Source of the DNA: Phoronis australis
Lineage: Eukaryota; Phoronida; Phoronidae
Length of the DNA: 64,000 nt
Direction: 5' to 3'
Assembly (NCBI GenBank): GCA_002633005.1
Contig: NMRA01000040.1
Span: 639,362-703,361 of the forward strand
In this document: in pieces, positions 33,910 through 49,294 of the stretch
How the letters are laid out: each line of letters starts with the position of its first letter
Position numbering within the stretch: the stretch's first letter is position 1
Notes under the pieces: generated by a model
Seen by the model: the letters and a program-made list of their open reading frames with translations, nothing else
Told to the model about the DNA's origin: nothing
Database searches by the model: none
Program-made: the position numbers and the translations under genes

Positions 33910-36064
33910 CCTGATTCGTGTTTGAGTCGGTTTATAACGCACAATTCTGTTGTGTTCTGTTTTAAGCGACAAGCTTCGTAAAATATGACGTAAGTAAAAG
34001 CGTTTTGAAGAACCTAAACGAGTATTGCTTAGTATTCCTTGCAGTCTCTTTCATTAGCGCAGTCTATTTCCCAGGACTAGGAAATTATGACAAATAATAC
34101 CAGGAAGACATAACCAATGGTAATGTCTTCTTGATAATACTAACTCGTGTAGCTATTATGGTGAGACGCGTGTATTTTCACGGCGGGTCTTATTTGATTC
34201 GCTTTATTTCAGAATTTAAATTACTTCTATAACGATAACAAATACACATTCCTACTGCATTTTAGTTGAAAACTTCATAATACGAAATTTATCGCCAAAC
34301 TTATTCCTACATCACCTTTCTTCGAAAGAAGTATAATTTGATAAAGATTTTCATTTTAATTTATTTTTTTAATTTCTTGGGGTTCACCAACACTATGGCT
34401 GGAGCATTTAAATAGCACGCAATGAACTTTTATTAAACTTAATTTTCCTATTTTATTATTATTATGTCTTGATTGATGGAATTTACTAATGTTGTCTTGA
34501 CTTTTCGCATGTAAGAAAACGAACGTCTAAAAGGCTTGGAGAACAAAGTAATTGGATTCTTCTCGATTTGAAAGTATTTAAACTTACTCTAGACTCGGGG
34601 TAAACATTTTGTTAGAGGGGTGAAAAGCCAATTGGACCTTTCTATAGATGCAATACGAAAACAAAGGTGTGTACTTTGCATGAATTCATAACAATGTCTT
34701 TACCGTGACATACGAATATCGCCTTTTTCCAGATTTATATACTTTCCACGATAAATGACCTTTCACCTCTGTATCACTACATTCTGTTGATTTCCTCGGG
34801 AAATTTAGATTTGGAGTCATACATCTACTGGCAATATTTTTGAAAGAGACTGTTTTTATATTTCATGAACTGGTGTAGTAAAAAGTTGTTTATTGGAATT
34901 TGAGTAGCGTGCATTGTTTGAAGCCTTTGACTACAACAAAAATTATCGTCTGCGTCAAGAGCGTTAGAATGCTTCCTTATGATCTGAAAATACTTAAAGT
35001 ATAAGTGTTGTCGTCGGTTGAATTTTTAAACTCAGGAAAACTCTTTTGAGCCAAATTTTGGTCCTCCCAAACTCAATGCTGACTGAGACCAAATTCAGTG
35101 TGTCGTTTGTACCGTCGTGCGTGATTGACCTACCATTTACTTACATGTGTGTTCTGGCCACTGTTCGGTTTGATTCCCCGAAACGGACAGTATAGATGGC
35201 AAACAGGGTGGACACAAAGACGTTTTCGATAAAGACTATAATTTGCAGCTGATCACAGAGATTTAATATGAAATGTTATGTCGGGCATTGCGTAAGTGGG
35301 ACGCGTTTCTCATGTGTAGAGTTCTGGAGAGGAAAATGCAACGGGTTTTTTCAGTAGTTTGCCTCATCGGCAGATTTCAGGGGAGAGCCTACTGCGGACA
35401 CGTCACACGACCAAAAAGGCGCCGGTATGCTGTTTTGGGGGCTTAAGTGGGCATTTTCCTTCGAAAATCGTGGTTCCCTATTACGACATCATAAATTCGA
35501 CAGTGAGGCTATTCTGGAAGAAAGTCGACATCCGGGTCTGTTGGTGTTGTCAAGTGGTAGTCGTGACTATGAGTCGTAGGATGTAGTTCCAGATCTTTTG
35601 ATAGAAGTCTGATTTCCAAGGCGTACATGTATATTCGGAAAATGGCACAATTACCTATCTAATATCCAAAATATGAGCTTAGGTGTACTTTCGGAAATTT
35701 ACAGGGGTCCAAAAATGGAATTACGTAACCAAGCCGAAAACGTGCTGTGATAACTACATGCCTGTCTTGTTACTCGTAAAGTCTTAGTTTGACATTCACC
35801 GACACCGTTTGGCGAATTCTCCGAATTCAGGGTACTGTGCCTAAAAAATAGTTTGGCTCGTTTGCGGAAATTCCAGAAACAACCTCGAGCTATGGTTCTG
35901 TTTACATATTGTTGTAAAGTTCCTCTAAGGCTCAGAGTAACCTATACATGCGTCGTTATTCATAGGTCCAGCAATCTTGGCCTTCAGCAGGTATTGGTCA
36001 TCTGTGTCCATAGTGTTATACGGGAATGACCAAACACGCTAACGTTATCGAAAGCTATATGCAA

Positions 36065-36216
36065 CTAGGGGCGGATTTTGAGTTGGGGGGGGCAGGGCTG
36101 AGTATTAGCCAGGATTTTGCCCGTCAGACGCTCGCACCACCGAACTGCCAAATGGATTCTGGGAGAATTTTACGGGGGGACATGGCCCCCTTGCTCCCCC
36201 CTAAATCCGCTACTGG
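36065..36216. mobile_element. Short MITE with GGCGGATTT / AAATCCGC ends
   Basis: CTAGGGGCGGATTTT at the left and CTAAATCCGCTACTGG at the right are imperfect inverses. Both are followed inward by G or C runs (GGGGGGGG and CCCCCC). Such G-run, CGGAT-ended short elements are common in animal genomes. There is no coding content. Confidence 0.55.
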
Positions 36217-39200
36217 CAATATCTAGGCTATGGCGAAAAATTAAAATGCTGTGTAAGATTTCCGGGTCAAAATACACATAGTTTCTTCTTCTTCTTCTCG
36301 TTCGTCAAATGGTAAAATCTGTTCTTCTGATATTGACCGCGCCATCATGATGTCGTAGTTTGATTCTTTGTTAACAATAACCCCTCCCCCCCTCTGCCGG
36401 CGTCAAGAAACTGAATCTGGACCACTTACAGCTATGAATCTGCCTTTGATACTAACATCTTCCTTACTGGGACTAAGACGATTCCGATGCTTTGGAAGCA
36501 CCGACAGTTGGACGAACGGTCAGTTCGTTATTGCTTGAGATAGGCTTATAACTTGGTTTGTCGCGTCGTGTCATCTCAAGCAGTACCGAACTGTCAGCTC
36601 TTCTACAACACGGTAATCACGTTTCGTCTGAGTACGAACAATCTGAGACCAATTTTATAACGAGTGGTCTAAATCAAAAGTTATTTTTTACGATCAAAGG
36701 CGGATTTACTACCGTTTTAGAGACATAAAACAAAAACAAAAACAACAACAACAAACCAGTTTAACTATTTATTTATGTTTGCTAATACTACTTCAGGATT
36801 GGGAATATTATGGGGCGCTGCTTAAGCACTAAAATTGTAGTTGGCAGCTTTAACAGAAATTTTTAACTGAACCATTCACATCATTTTTAGCATTTTTTGC
36901 TTTCTGTTTTACTCTTTCCTTGTTTCATTTCCCGATTCATACATAAACAGTTTAGGTTGTATTTTATTGAAATTATGTTGAACAACACTTTTTATCTGAC
37001 TGGGTTATGCAGGACTCTTGGACAATGTTCAAGTTTAGCGAAATTCAGAACAGCGTATCTCAGAAGGGGAATCGGATTTATATGAAACTTTCAGACAATG
37101 CGTTTTATGTACTGCCCTCCAAACTATTATTAGGAATTGGTTTTAAAATGTCCTCTGTTTGCATGAGGTGCAATCAAAATATTGAACTTTCAAAACTCAA
37201 AACTTACTTAAAACGAAAACGAAATGATGATTTAGTAGAATGTTTTTGGGATTTCATCTTGAATTTTTATATTAAATAAAATTTGGCCTTGTTATTGATG
37301 CCGTAGTACATTCCTTTTTACTTAATTTTATTATAAAGACATGATCACTCGTTCCTCAACAAATGTCAGACTGGTATTAAGCTAAGCTAAAAACCAATTT
37401 TTAAGGCTTTCGTCTTTCAGAAAATATATACTTTTGCTGAGTTAAAATCTATAGTATCGCATGTATTTGATAGGGTCCTTCACAACCTGTCTCATCTTGG
37501 ATGTGTCAAAAAAGCAAAAACGCTTTAAAATTTTCATCTTTTTCTCACTGTTCGATTTATCATTGAAGTTTTTATCCGTCTTTGACAAATCTATACATGT
37601 ACGTCGCCCTACAAAAATCTTGTCTAACTTCGGAGCATCCTGTCTCAGTGAATGGTACGATACAAATTAATATTTCAACCATTTAAGTCACAATATGGCT
37701 GCCATGTGAATTTTTCCATGAAGAACAAGCAGCACCAGTCAAATATTTCAACGTTTTCAATTTTTACATTATAATTACAATCGGACAATGTTTTGAGAAA
37801 CTGAGACCATTCACGACAACTTTAGTAGATTTTGAAAAATTATAACAGATCTATTTTAACAAGTATTTTCTCGAAATTGGTTAGATTTTACCGTATTATT
37901 ATCTGTGCACCCTGTGACGGGAGAATTATCAATTTACTAAATTATTCATTTTATTTTATTTTTCATTTGTGGTACCATCTCTGTACTTTAAATCATCTTT
38001 AATAAATTTTGCAATATCTAACGATCTATTTTTGATTTAACTCCTGTCCTTTGCTAAGGAATTTGAAGAAAAATGAAGACAAAAAATTCTAAATAAATTT
38101 ACCCGTCATTATTTATGGTTTAGCTTCCACAAAATGAATCCTGACCAGTGTTAATTCATTTTACACGTAATTGCGTAACCGCCTGTAAGTATCCACCTTT
38201 CTGACATTACAAACTGGACATATTAGAGATGCCAGTGACACTATGTTTTGCCCCGAGCGCCCGCTTGCCAATAATTAACTGAAATTAGAAGAATATATAT
38301 TAGTTAAATTTCTATTCATTCACTAGTGCTAATTTGCCTTCGACGCCATTCTCAGGTACACAGTATTGTGACCTTTCACAGATGTTCTTACGAAATCGCC
38401 CGACCTGCCGCGATGTTCTTGTTTTGGGCATACGTACTCAACTGATTTACTTTATAATTCACTGAGTAAAACATTCTAAACGATATGTCCGAATAATTCC
38501 TGCTGCCCCTTCCGTAGACAAAATTTGTTAAACACACAACAGTGATCACAATTTATAACTTTACACGATATTCGCTCGAGCTCTCTGTTCGCAGCGCAAC
38601 AATAATCAAGCAGACGGATGAGGCATGAACAGTCGCGATATAAAGCTATGATTTTAACCATTAATTTTGTTACGTTTCTTGACTGTCTGCTTTATTGTTG
38701 CACTACGAACGACCTTCAAAGATACAACAAGCTCGATCGAACAACATTGGAAGTTATTAATCGTGAACATTGTTGCATATTCAACAACTTTTGTGAACAT
38801 GTCAGAACATGGCTATCTGTGTATACATCCCTCTCAGTGCTTTGTCATAAATATGCAAACTATGTAGGCCAATCGTCCATAATAAAATGGTCGTAAGAAA
38901 ACATGGCCAGGCAAAAGACGTCACGGTGATTTGAGCATTTGGCCAACCAAATCTCGCTATTTTTGTGCCGAAACTGGGTTAGCTGGTAGAAGAATTTAAT
39001 TTGCTTAGTGTTTTGGATCCCCGGAACGCATCCTTAGGTTGCGTTATGTAGATTTTATGGCACTTGCTGCGAGGAATACTTCGCATGTGTAGGCTATAGA
39101 CCGTAGATCCAAACTTTTCATCTTGCGTCCATGTCATGGAGATATCTTTATTTTTTCCTGTGTGGCCAGTTATATCTTCAAATATTTAACATTTGAAAAG

Positions 39201-42200
39201 TCCCTGAAGTTTACAATGCGCGTTTTTTTAAAGAGTTGTATGGTCTCCTACTTTATCAAGTGGTGGCGTTGTATGTTGCTCAGAAATTGATAAGATTCAC
39301 AAAGTCATTTTCATTAACGTGCTGAATTAATAAAAAATTAAACTTGTGCTAGGCAAATCTTCGGCTTTCTCGTTCTTCTTAATATATATTACAAACAATG
39401 GAAGCATCAGCGAATATTTAAAATTTAAACTTAAGTTTGTTACCAGCAGTTGTTTTCACAGCTGATCTTTTGTGATTTAATTTACCAGACTGTCTGCTGT
39501 TTTCAGCCAATTGTTGTTTAGTAATTTGACTTGATGAAAGGCCACACAGTTTTTTTAATTCTGCGCACTTTTGATTTTTTATAGTAATAAACTATGTACC
39601 CAAAATGTCATAAATACCATCAATCACATTTTAAACCATTCCAGTCTCAGTTACATTTTTTTGTCAACTTAGACTGTATGTTCCATTTAAGAACACACCC
39701 AGAAAGGTAGATTTAATCCGTGTTGACCTTTTCACTAATGTTCTAAAGCTTGCGTGAATTTCGTTAATTGTAGTTACCCCTCAACCAGTCAACAACTTCT
39801 GCCATAAAATACAAAACGGACAAACTTGCAAAAGAAATTCATTAACATAGCAAAATTCATTTTAACTTCAGTTTCGATAACAAAGGTTTTTTTTTCTGTT
39901 TTATTCAAAAAACTTTTCTGTTACCCTTTTTTGAGTACATATCGATATTTTCCAATATCCATATTCTCTTTACCCACAATTCCCCCCAATTGATGTCGCC
40001 TTGTTCCAATGTTCCCAGGTAGTAAGCCATCCTTGTTTACCAAGACCAATGTTCCTATGTATGTTCTCCGTCCCGACTTTCTACATGATCAAAATCCCTG
40101 GTCCTCGTCCTCGATGTTCGATCTTCCCAATGCCTCCCGCAGGGTTCGGTGTTAACTGATTGCTTTATAATTTGGGTGTCATGCCATGAATTTTCTTTAT
40201 ATAGGAAGATCAAAAGTTTTTTCGTTAGTCGTCTATTAAATTCTCTAGCAAAATGTTTACGTTCGTCAATAAACATACTTTGTTCGCGTTTTTTTAAATA
40301 GGAGCATCCATTCCTGAGAAGCAATTGAGGTATGGAGAATGTTCAGCTACGGCACTTATTCGAGATTTGGAAATACTTCACAGTGGAGACCACTCTCATG
40401 AAGACTAGTTATGAATCCCTCTCCTTATTTAAAAGCTAAATGTGTCAAGTGTGAAACAAGATGAAATTTTTCCAATCTGTGAATTGTAATCCTAGCGCAT
40501 CTACTGGGGGCATAGCGGGGTCATGTCCCCTGTTCATCAGTTCGTTGTTAAAAAGCTCTCTCCCCGTCAAAAATAATTTCTGATCAATTACAGAAATTGA
40601 ATCAACAGGAACAGGAAATATTAGGATTGAGGAACACCTGCCTCGGAGGACACCGAGTCAAGAGAACTTGACGAAGGAATATCGAGACGGGGGTCATTAG
40701 GACGGGAGAACATGGTATGAGAAACAGTTGGGAGGGCAAAGAGGTTGGAGATTTAGGGATGAACTCATTGTTCATTTAGTGTTGTCACTGCAGTCAGTTT
40801 CAACATTGCAATGAATCCAAGGATGGTTTGTGACATCAAAGACGTCAAAAAGTACTTGCTACTCCCGAAGCGGTCAGAAGTGGTTTGTAAAGCACCTATG
40901 GCTTATTATTCACGACGGCCGGAACGAGTGCGTTCCGAAAACCAGTTTCATATGAGAAAAGCGAAATAGCACGAGCCCAAACGAAATCACGCGCGTGGAA
41001 GGCGACGAGATTTTATAGAGTATGCTCGAGAACTTGCTATAATAATCTATCAAATGGCGGTCACTGCGGTGATTGGTTAGTGAGCTTGAAATTTTTTATG
41101 ATGTGGTAGAATTGATGAATAATGGCATGCATTTCCGTTCGATAAGCGAGGATTTCTTGCCGCAAGTACATAGCAGATATATTGGGTCTAAGGAACGCAG
41201 CCCAGATCATCTCTGCAAATTTTGTTTACATGTTTTTTCATATCATAATTCTAAATAAACGTTTTGCATCTCTCCCTTTCCGCCTCTACGCCCACCCCCT
41301 ATATCTCTCACCGACATCTTACGCCCTCGTGTGACGACATGTGTTACCACACCTCACAAAAGTGACTACGCATGCGTCACTGTCTGTTTTCGTCAGAGTG
41401 CATCTGCACAAAAACAACGTTTTTCTTTGAACTTGAGCAAACAATTCTGTCTCGAGTCTCTGGCAAATGCCACCCAGTCTCCTCGCCATAGCAACTGATT
41501 AGAATTAGCTGAGTTTGACCTAGCTCAGTAAGAGGTCGAGATGAGATGAAATGAAACGTACATTTTCCCAATGCCGCGTCGTATGAATGTTTTCCACAAG
41601 ATCTTTTGTTACAAAAACGAGAAAGAAACGCAAAGTATGCGAAGATAATAGCTTTTTCATTTTTGCGATCTTTCTTGTGTTTCCATTACGTTACAAATGC
41701 ATTTTGTCCTGTTTAGCAGGCTGAAAATCGAATTAGGTCTTTTACTCTCATAAAATCGGTTTCATCATTCCCTGCCGTGATAGGATTCTATTCCCGAGTC
41801 ACAGGCAATGGGTGACATGTGCCATATTAAAAACCAAAACAAAGGGTTCCACCCCAATACATGAACCGCGACAATGGTGTTCAACGATGTTGCTGCATGA
41901 AGTATTCCCAATGAGTTAAGTCAAGTAGACTACTCGTATGTATTTTAGAAATAGCGGTGAAAATCAATTAAACGGCATAAGGTATGCATACCCAACAAAG
42001 TAACACGATTTTTTACGCTTTGAGCTAATGAAGAAATGTGACTAATCCTTAATTCTAACGTTCAGTAAGACTGGCCTCTGCTTGAAAGACGTACTGAATT
42101 AGCCGGTGTGAGAAATCATTGGCGTTTTGTGAACCCTTTGAGCGACATGGTAAACTTTTCCTTCAGTAAATTAAATGAATTTTCAATGAAATGAAAAAAT

Positions 42201-45200
42201 GGTAAAAATACTATTATGGCACGTGTGCACCAGCACGGTAAACGAGCGCCCGTGGCGGATTCTAATGTGAACTGGAAAACAGTATGTCGTATGTCAGCAG
42301 GGGGCTTTCGTTCTTCGTTGGGGGTCCAGGTGGTTGAAGTTGTAAAGGACGGGTGCGCCCTCACATGGGGGCCCACTTTACAGCTTTGTTTTCTGAAATA
42401 TTTCAAACGAACTGACACTTATATTAAAATTTCAAACTGAGGTGTGAATTGTATTAAAATTAAAATCGGTTAAAGCCACACGGTGCCTTAGATTAATCCT
42501 AAAAAATTTCGACGGCAATTTTCATGCTCTTAGTGTTTTCTACACATTTCCGAAGTGACTGTCCAAGAAAAGTCAATTAAAACCCAAAATGGACTACGTT
42601 TCCGACTTGAGTATCGTGTTTCTTCGTCCTCCAGTCGAAAAACATCAAAATCGTCTTCACATTAAAAGGCGGAAATGAAAAATATTAATTCAGTGTTTCT
42701 TGAATGATAAGTCTAAGAATATGCTTTCTCACACTGTTTACGTCATTTCAAGTCGACTCGTATAGCTAATATTGAATTTCATTTAATTAAAAGTGGTGAT
42801 GTCATCGATAGCATTTGAGGCACTCTTTTTAAACAAGACCTTTTGTTATTATCCTGTTTATCAGTAATTCCTTTGCCAGAATTAAGTTTAATCACGAGCT
42901 GAAATGTTATTAAACTTCTTACAAGAACAAAACAAACCCAATTCTGCAGATTTTTATCAGTGTTCATCGCTCATAAGAGATTTGTTTTGGAATTCAATGT
43001 GATTTTGTTTGGCGGGACAATTGGATGCAGTTGTCATGTCACGTGAACAGATCGGTGCACAAGTTGCTGCGTCATTGGCGCGACAAAGCAAAATGGAGCA
43101 TAACCTGATTTATGTGCAATTAGAAATATATACCATTTTACTCGTTACATGAAAAAGTATGTTTAAGTACTAAAAGGCCTGGCGGGTGTTCACTGAACCT
43201 ACCATTACCCAACAAATGTGTTCATTAAACCAGGAAACTTTTACACAAATACGGCTGTTATCAAAGTCTTCCAGCTCTGGAACGTCTTTATTATAAACCA
43301 CGATTAACACCTTTCGGCTATCGAGAAGATCATTAGTTCTGCTAAATAGATCACTTCTCGTCACGTTACGTAATATCATTTAATCAGTCAAAACGACCAG
43401 ACCTGATTAATGAGTGAGGGTTGTTAATATCCGACACACAGTTAGCTTCTCGCGTGGTGGTATCTCAGAACTTCTATCGCTTTTACAGTAATTAACTGGT
43501 TCATCAAAGAGAAGGCAGATTTAATGGCCTCTTTCTTCAGGTTTTAAGAAACATTTCCGATTAATCTGACATCAAGTAATAACGCGTTTTCAATTATTTG
43601 TAAATGTAGCTATGATAGTATAATTTTGCCGCTAATTGGTCAGGCGAAGAAAGGTAAATTACTGTAGATCTTCTTTTAGTAGCATATTTCGGAGAGTTTC
43701 ATTTTAGATGAACAGTCCAAGCTTTTATAACTAACGATTTCTTCAGACTCTGTCAAAGATTTTTTTGTAAACTATTTAGGTTTAGGCAAACACTTTCTCG
43801 AGAACACGCCAGTATGATTAAAAGTCTAGAATGTTCCGCATGCGATGTAACATGATTTTGAATCCAATTTTAGTCTAGTGCGTGTGTTGTATGCGTATGG
43901 GTGCTTTAGCGTGTTTGGGTGCTCCCATTACATATTTGTATTTATATTAACAATTTAACGTTATTTTAGGTTTGAATTTAGGACAAAGGGCACAACGCTG
44001 GTTTTTATTTGAAATGTATGATCCCTGGAAACCAACGACGATAAACAGTTATCAGTTGAAAAAAAATATATTTTTATTTTACATCAGGATCTGAATGCGC
44101 AAAATATCCTTGGCCTTGTGATTGGCGAGCGTGGAACTTTGTAAGAAGTCGATTGCCAATTAAAAATCCATTAGTGGACGTCATTGTGTAATTGGTTAAC
44201 CGTAACGAACAAACTCATTCATCGATAGCTGCTCGGTAATAGCACTACTTTTTGTCGCTAAGATACGTAAGATATTTTATACCACGAGGAAATGCGTCCG
44301 TTTCCTGTGTATGAATGATTGGTAAAAGAGAATTAACTTTTTAAGATTTTAAAATATCGTTTTAAAAAGCGAAAAAAGTCACTCAAAGACGAGTGAAACA
44401 TTTCGGAAAGTGATTAAAAACAATTTTTATGCAGACTCGCTTTTGTTTAAAACGATATTAGAGTGCGGTTTTGAACTTCATTGTTTTATTGATTTGCGCG
44501 TCAACCAACTTCCGGTTATGATGACCAAGAGCGACTCCCCATGTTAACGGAGTTTCTGGGAGTAATTCTGGTTCTCCGCTCCACAGTCCAACGCGCGCAC
44601 GTGGCGATGCCCGGCGATAACACTTAACACCGAGACAGAGTCTTGCTGGGTGCCCAGGCAAGCTAAAGGGTTCGCCACAACTTTCCCTGTGAGAAACATA
44701 AGAATAAATTGCCAACTCTCTGGGTCAAATCTTGTTTTATTCCGAGTCTTGTGGTGTAGAAAGTCACGTCAGTTTGTCCTGGGTTCTGAAGTAGAGAGTT
44801 TTCACCGACAATTTTCTGCCAGTAGACCACGATAGCGATCTCAGTAACTGTGTAGTTTATCTCCATGGCAATCGCTGCACTGGATTATCATTTGACAATC
44901 GAATATAAAACTACATGGAAAATGAACAGACTTCCACCCCGAAGGTAAGGTTATAGTGACTTATAGATTTACGTGTGGGGTTATTTTCCTATCAACGCGA
45001 CTTTATTTTAAATGTTGTGACACTCGAGTAACACAGAAGAAATATCCAAAATGAAAAAATCAATTTCAAAAATACATTGCCAAGTAAATTCCATAAAGTT
45101 TCCCAGCAGACCTTGACATTAGGGTAATAATTTCTAAGAGGATCAATTGACTAACTTTCTGAGCTTCATAACGAAGTAGTACAGAGTGAAATTATTGGCA

Positions 45201-48200
45201 AGAAAAGTGGTTTTCTAAGATCAGCCCCAACGCAGAATAGAATTCGCAACTTCAGCGGTCGTTGCGCAAGAGTCTAATGGCGAAGCTAAACCTCCATTCA
45301 TTGAAAAAGTGTTTTAAGCGTATTGTCTTGGGCCTTGATTTGAACGAATGCCTGGCAGACAACGGCGAGAATTGACGATTTGTCATAAAATCACAACATC
45401 TTTTGATGTTTTACAGCTCTGGTCAAAGCTTATAACTATCCAACGATAATTTCAAAAATGCGTTTTTTTCGGTCGTAAAACCGATTATAAAGGACCAAAC
45501 TCCAAATCGTGTGAACGTGTCCTTTTAAAGAGTTATGGACCGAATTTAGTATAAGGAAAGAAATCGTAAGTTCAATTTTCAAATAGTCTTACACACAGAC
45601 AATATCACAGCTCTGCCATACCCTGAGAGTGTGACAATTATAGATGCCTATTCACGTTGCTATGGCCATTGAAAGTGACCTGTTTACTTACTTTCATTTG
45701 AAGACTTGATTGTGACGTCCCAATGAGTTAGCTGCAGCCATGGACATTTAAATACGATTCAAGTTATTCATAAGCTGGGTTTTAAACTGATCTAATTTCT
45801 TTACGCTTTAATTTGATCAGCTCGGTTTATGTTTCTTTAATTAGACTAAAGAGATTTTTTTTAATTTCAGACACTATACTTCAAAGAAAGTATTGCTTAA
45901 AACACTGTCATATGAGAAATGTCTAAAATTATGAAAAATAGGAAAAATGCCTTTTTCATAAATAAAAAAATCGACAATATATGTGTAGGAGAGCGTTGTA
46001 GTGTTATTCGTATAGTTTCCAATTCGGTCAAAATTTCTGAACCCAAATTTAACTCTGGGGTATACCTTACTCACTGAAACGACAAATAGTTCATGACTGC
46101 CAAAATAACCCACCCCAAGTTTTTAAGGAATCGTTTGATTGTTATGTACTCTGATATGTTGTGTTTTATGGTGAACTTCTACACATTAAACGTGAAATTG
46201 AAGTTATTAAGCTTTGTTTTTGTTTTTAATCAATACAACACCGTTTTATTACTCACAGAACTGTCAAATGTCACTAATACGGACCTCGCTTCTTATGCAT
46301 AGTTTCCAAATAATTACATTGTAAGACTTATGTTTTAGAAGCTGCTACAATTAACAGAATAGTTGAAATGCGTGCGAACGAAAATTTACAGCGCCCTGAT
46401 GATAATGATTTTCCCAAAAAGAACTTTGAATAAATTCGAGGTTCCTAAATCCTCTGAACTTTTTACACTACTCCTACTTGTCTTCGTTAATCTAGCGAGT
46501 TTTAACATCTCAAAAAAGACCATTGGTGTGTTTCTTATAAAAATAGGGGTGTCAGAATTGACAATTGAGAGATCTCTGTCTGTCATTGTCCTGTTTTGAA
46601 ATCCAACAAGGGAATATGAAATGATTCAAGAGTACATTCCAGCGCTTATTTTTGGCCATCTCATTACGACTGTCTGAGTGTGTTTAGCTCAGGCGTTCAG
46701 TTCTAACGAGAGTTTTCGCACGCTTTTCGAGAACTGCTGGCTAGAATTTTGACAGGCAAATAAAGAATTTTTTGCGCTGTTTGTTTTGAAATTTTAGAAG
46801 TGGTGGCTGTCTAGAAAAATTGTGAATAAGCGGTGAAATTTCCGCGGCAGGTGCTGGAAGGTTATTAGATTAAATAAAAAGACGACGGTGAAAATTAGTA
46901 AATTTGAAGAGTTTAGGCGTTTATGCTAGAACAGTAAAAGCGAGCCTGTAAGTGTCAGAGGCCAGTGCTCACAAAAATTTAGGGCGGCTGAAGGGATGTA
47001 CTGTATATGTGTAAGCAAATCACCTTAATGTCGAACAATCGTTTATTAGATTGAAAGCAAAGCTTTCATAAAACTGAAATTTTAAGTTAAATGGGTTAAA
47101 ATAGAAATTAACTGTTTGAAACAACCATTTATGCCGTGTTTATAGAAAGTGACTGAGTATCAATTCATCAAAACACGAGCGAATATTGGTCATCGAAACA
47201 AGCCCATATCAACAACTATTACATACTATGTAATAATTAGGATAGGTACACAATTATAATACCGTACAGAAAACTTAACCATATTCATAATCTCCGCAAA
47301 CGAATTATCGTCTGCTTGTCAAACAAATTTCAATAGGTCAAATTTAAGCACATGACAAGAATTAAGAATGTTTCAACACCCAACAATAGTAATTGGTATG
47401 GAAATGCCAGCGTTTGAAATAAACTCGGAATAATTGGTGTAACGTTACATCTCAACACGGATAAATCCGCCAGAATCTCGCTATGAAAGATGCAGTAATG
47501 TAAATATTTTGTCAGATGGGCAAGTCAAAATAAATTGAGCGAGTTTTTCGCCGCGGGATTCCAGCTTAAAGTGAAAGCAGACTTTTCATTATGAGCCTCT
47601 ATACCTATGTCAAGAACGAATGCACGCTAAGTATTGATACGACGATTGAATTGATATTTGAAAACCTAGCTGGAAAGCAGCGATTTATGAATATGGGTAG
47701 AGATTTTAAGCATTTATTATTGCGCGCTGTTAGGGTAATCAGAAGTTTTTAATGTAACGGGTATTGAATAGTCAATTGGACTATAAATAATGCGATATGG
47801 TTAATTGACTATTTGCCGATGAATTGATTTTTAAACATTTTTGAATCTGTCAATCAAAATACTGTTTATGCAATGTTTTGGAAAGTGGACCCGGGTATTG
47901 GGATAATTTGCAATAATCGTGTTACCACTTTTGCTGGTTGGAGTATTGTTAGTGCGATTCCTCAAAAGTTCTACTCGCTTTATCACCCTGGTAACGACTT
48001 GGCTCATACGAAACGTATCACGAAGAGATATTATTATCTTCGCTGATTCGGCGCTGCGGGAAAATATTATTCTTGCATGGCATTAATTTTGAAAAACAAA
48101 GTAGCTCTTATGCATTATAATTTTTGTACACAGGCGCATGTAATCTGAATCCACTTTCCACACCAGAAAAGGACGCGGCTCCCAGGCCAACACAGAGGGG

Positions 48201-48428
48201 ATAGTTCTTGCGTAATATTCTAATGAGAAAAACGCGCGTAAGGATCCATTGCCAGTGATTGACCTATAATTTATGAAACTGTTGATGTACACAGTCCTTA
48301 TAAACCGGGCAAGAACCAATCCGCGTAAAGAGCACTTTTGTGGTTCACAAGAAACACTCGTCATGGTCATGATTACTACGTTTTAGTACCAATATCATTC
48401 TTTTTTATCGTCATCGTCATCATCATCT

Positions 48429-48430
<2 letters not shown>

Positions 48431-48509
<79 letters not shown>
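48431..48509 (+). repeat. (CAT)n microsatellite
   Basis: An uninterrupted trinucleotide run of about 26 units gives polyhistidine, polyserine or polyisoleucine open frames depending on frame. These frames are artefacts, as they have no splice context and run into the adjoining satellite. Confidence 0.95.
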
Positions 48510-48560
48510 GTTGTCGTCGTCGTCATCGTCATCGTCGACGCCTCCCTCATCATCATCATC

Positions 48561-48839
48561 ATACCATCATCATCATCATTATATCATCATCATACCATCA
48601 TCATCATCATTATATCATCATCATACCATCATCATCATCATTATATCATCATCATACCATCATCATCATCATTATATCATCATCATACCATCATCATCAT
48701 CATTATATCATCATCATACCATCATCATCATCATTATATCATCATCATACCATCATCATCATCATTATATCATCATCATACCATCATCATCATCATTATA
48801 TCATCATCATACCATCATCATCATCATCATCAACAACAA
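48561..48839 (+). repeat. 31-bp satellite built from ATC triplets, about 8-9 copies
   Basis: The marker ATACCATC recurs at 48561, 48592, 48623, 48654, 48685, 48716, 48747, 48778 and 48809, exactly 31 bases apart; the last copy is degenerate. Each unit is an ATC run interrupted by ACC and TTATAT. It directly follows the pure CAT run and was probably derived from it. Confidence 0.93.
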
Positions 48840-49294
48840 CATCATCATCATCCTATTATTGTTATTGTGATTATTATTACAATTATGGTATTATTATCAT
48901 CATTGTCATCGTCATCTTCATCATCATCGTTATTATTATCTTTAAAATATTCTTGATTTTGAATTATAAAATCTTTGTTGTTGCTGTTTGATTCCCACTC
49001 CGGGTGAAACGTACGTGTACGAAAATCAAATGTCAACTTGCTTCCTAGAAAATTGTCTCAGATATATATCCTGGGGACAAAGAAATGGCATTTTAATCCA
49101 ACCTATCCCTGCTGTTTCTACAAAGGTATATTATAATTAGCAAAAGCATATTGGACCTCAAAGAAAGGTGACTTTGTGTTGTTAACTTGTTCTCTTGTCG
49201 GACAAAATTGTAGTTACATTCACAGACAAAGGTGGTGTAAATTCGAGTTAGCACCGTAGACGCAAGAATATGCGAAGGAAGTTCGTGTTATATT

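Noticed and set aside
37007-37279. A 90-codon frame ending in a lysine/arginine-rich segment and a CxxC pair
   Set aside because: It has a superficial zinc-ribbon look but a single CxxC, no recognised family and no neighbouring exons.
42116-42440. Overlapping open frames on both strands in a locally GC-rich patch (42216-42440 plus, 42116-42418 minus)
   Set aside because: Neither has a known domain or matching splice sites. It could be a noncoding exon or regulatory patch, but nothing supports a gene.
48338-48991. A 217-residue open frame with polyhistidine and polyisoleucine tracts
   Set aside because: It is produced entirely by the CAT microsatellite and the 31-bp satellite; a sister frame gives polyserine. 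No splice context or conserved domain.
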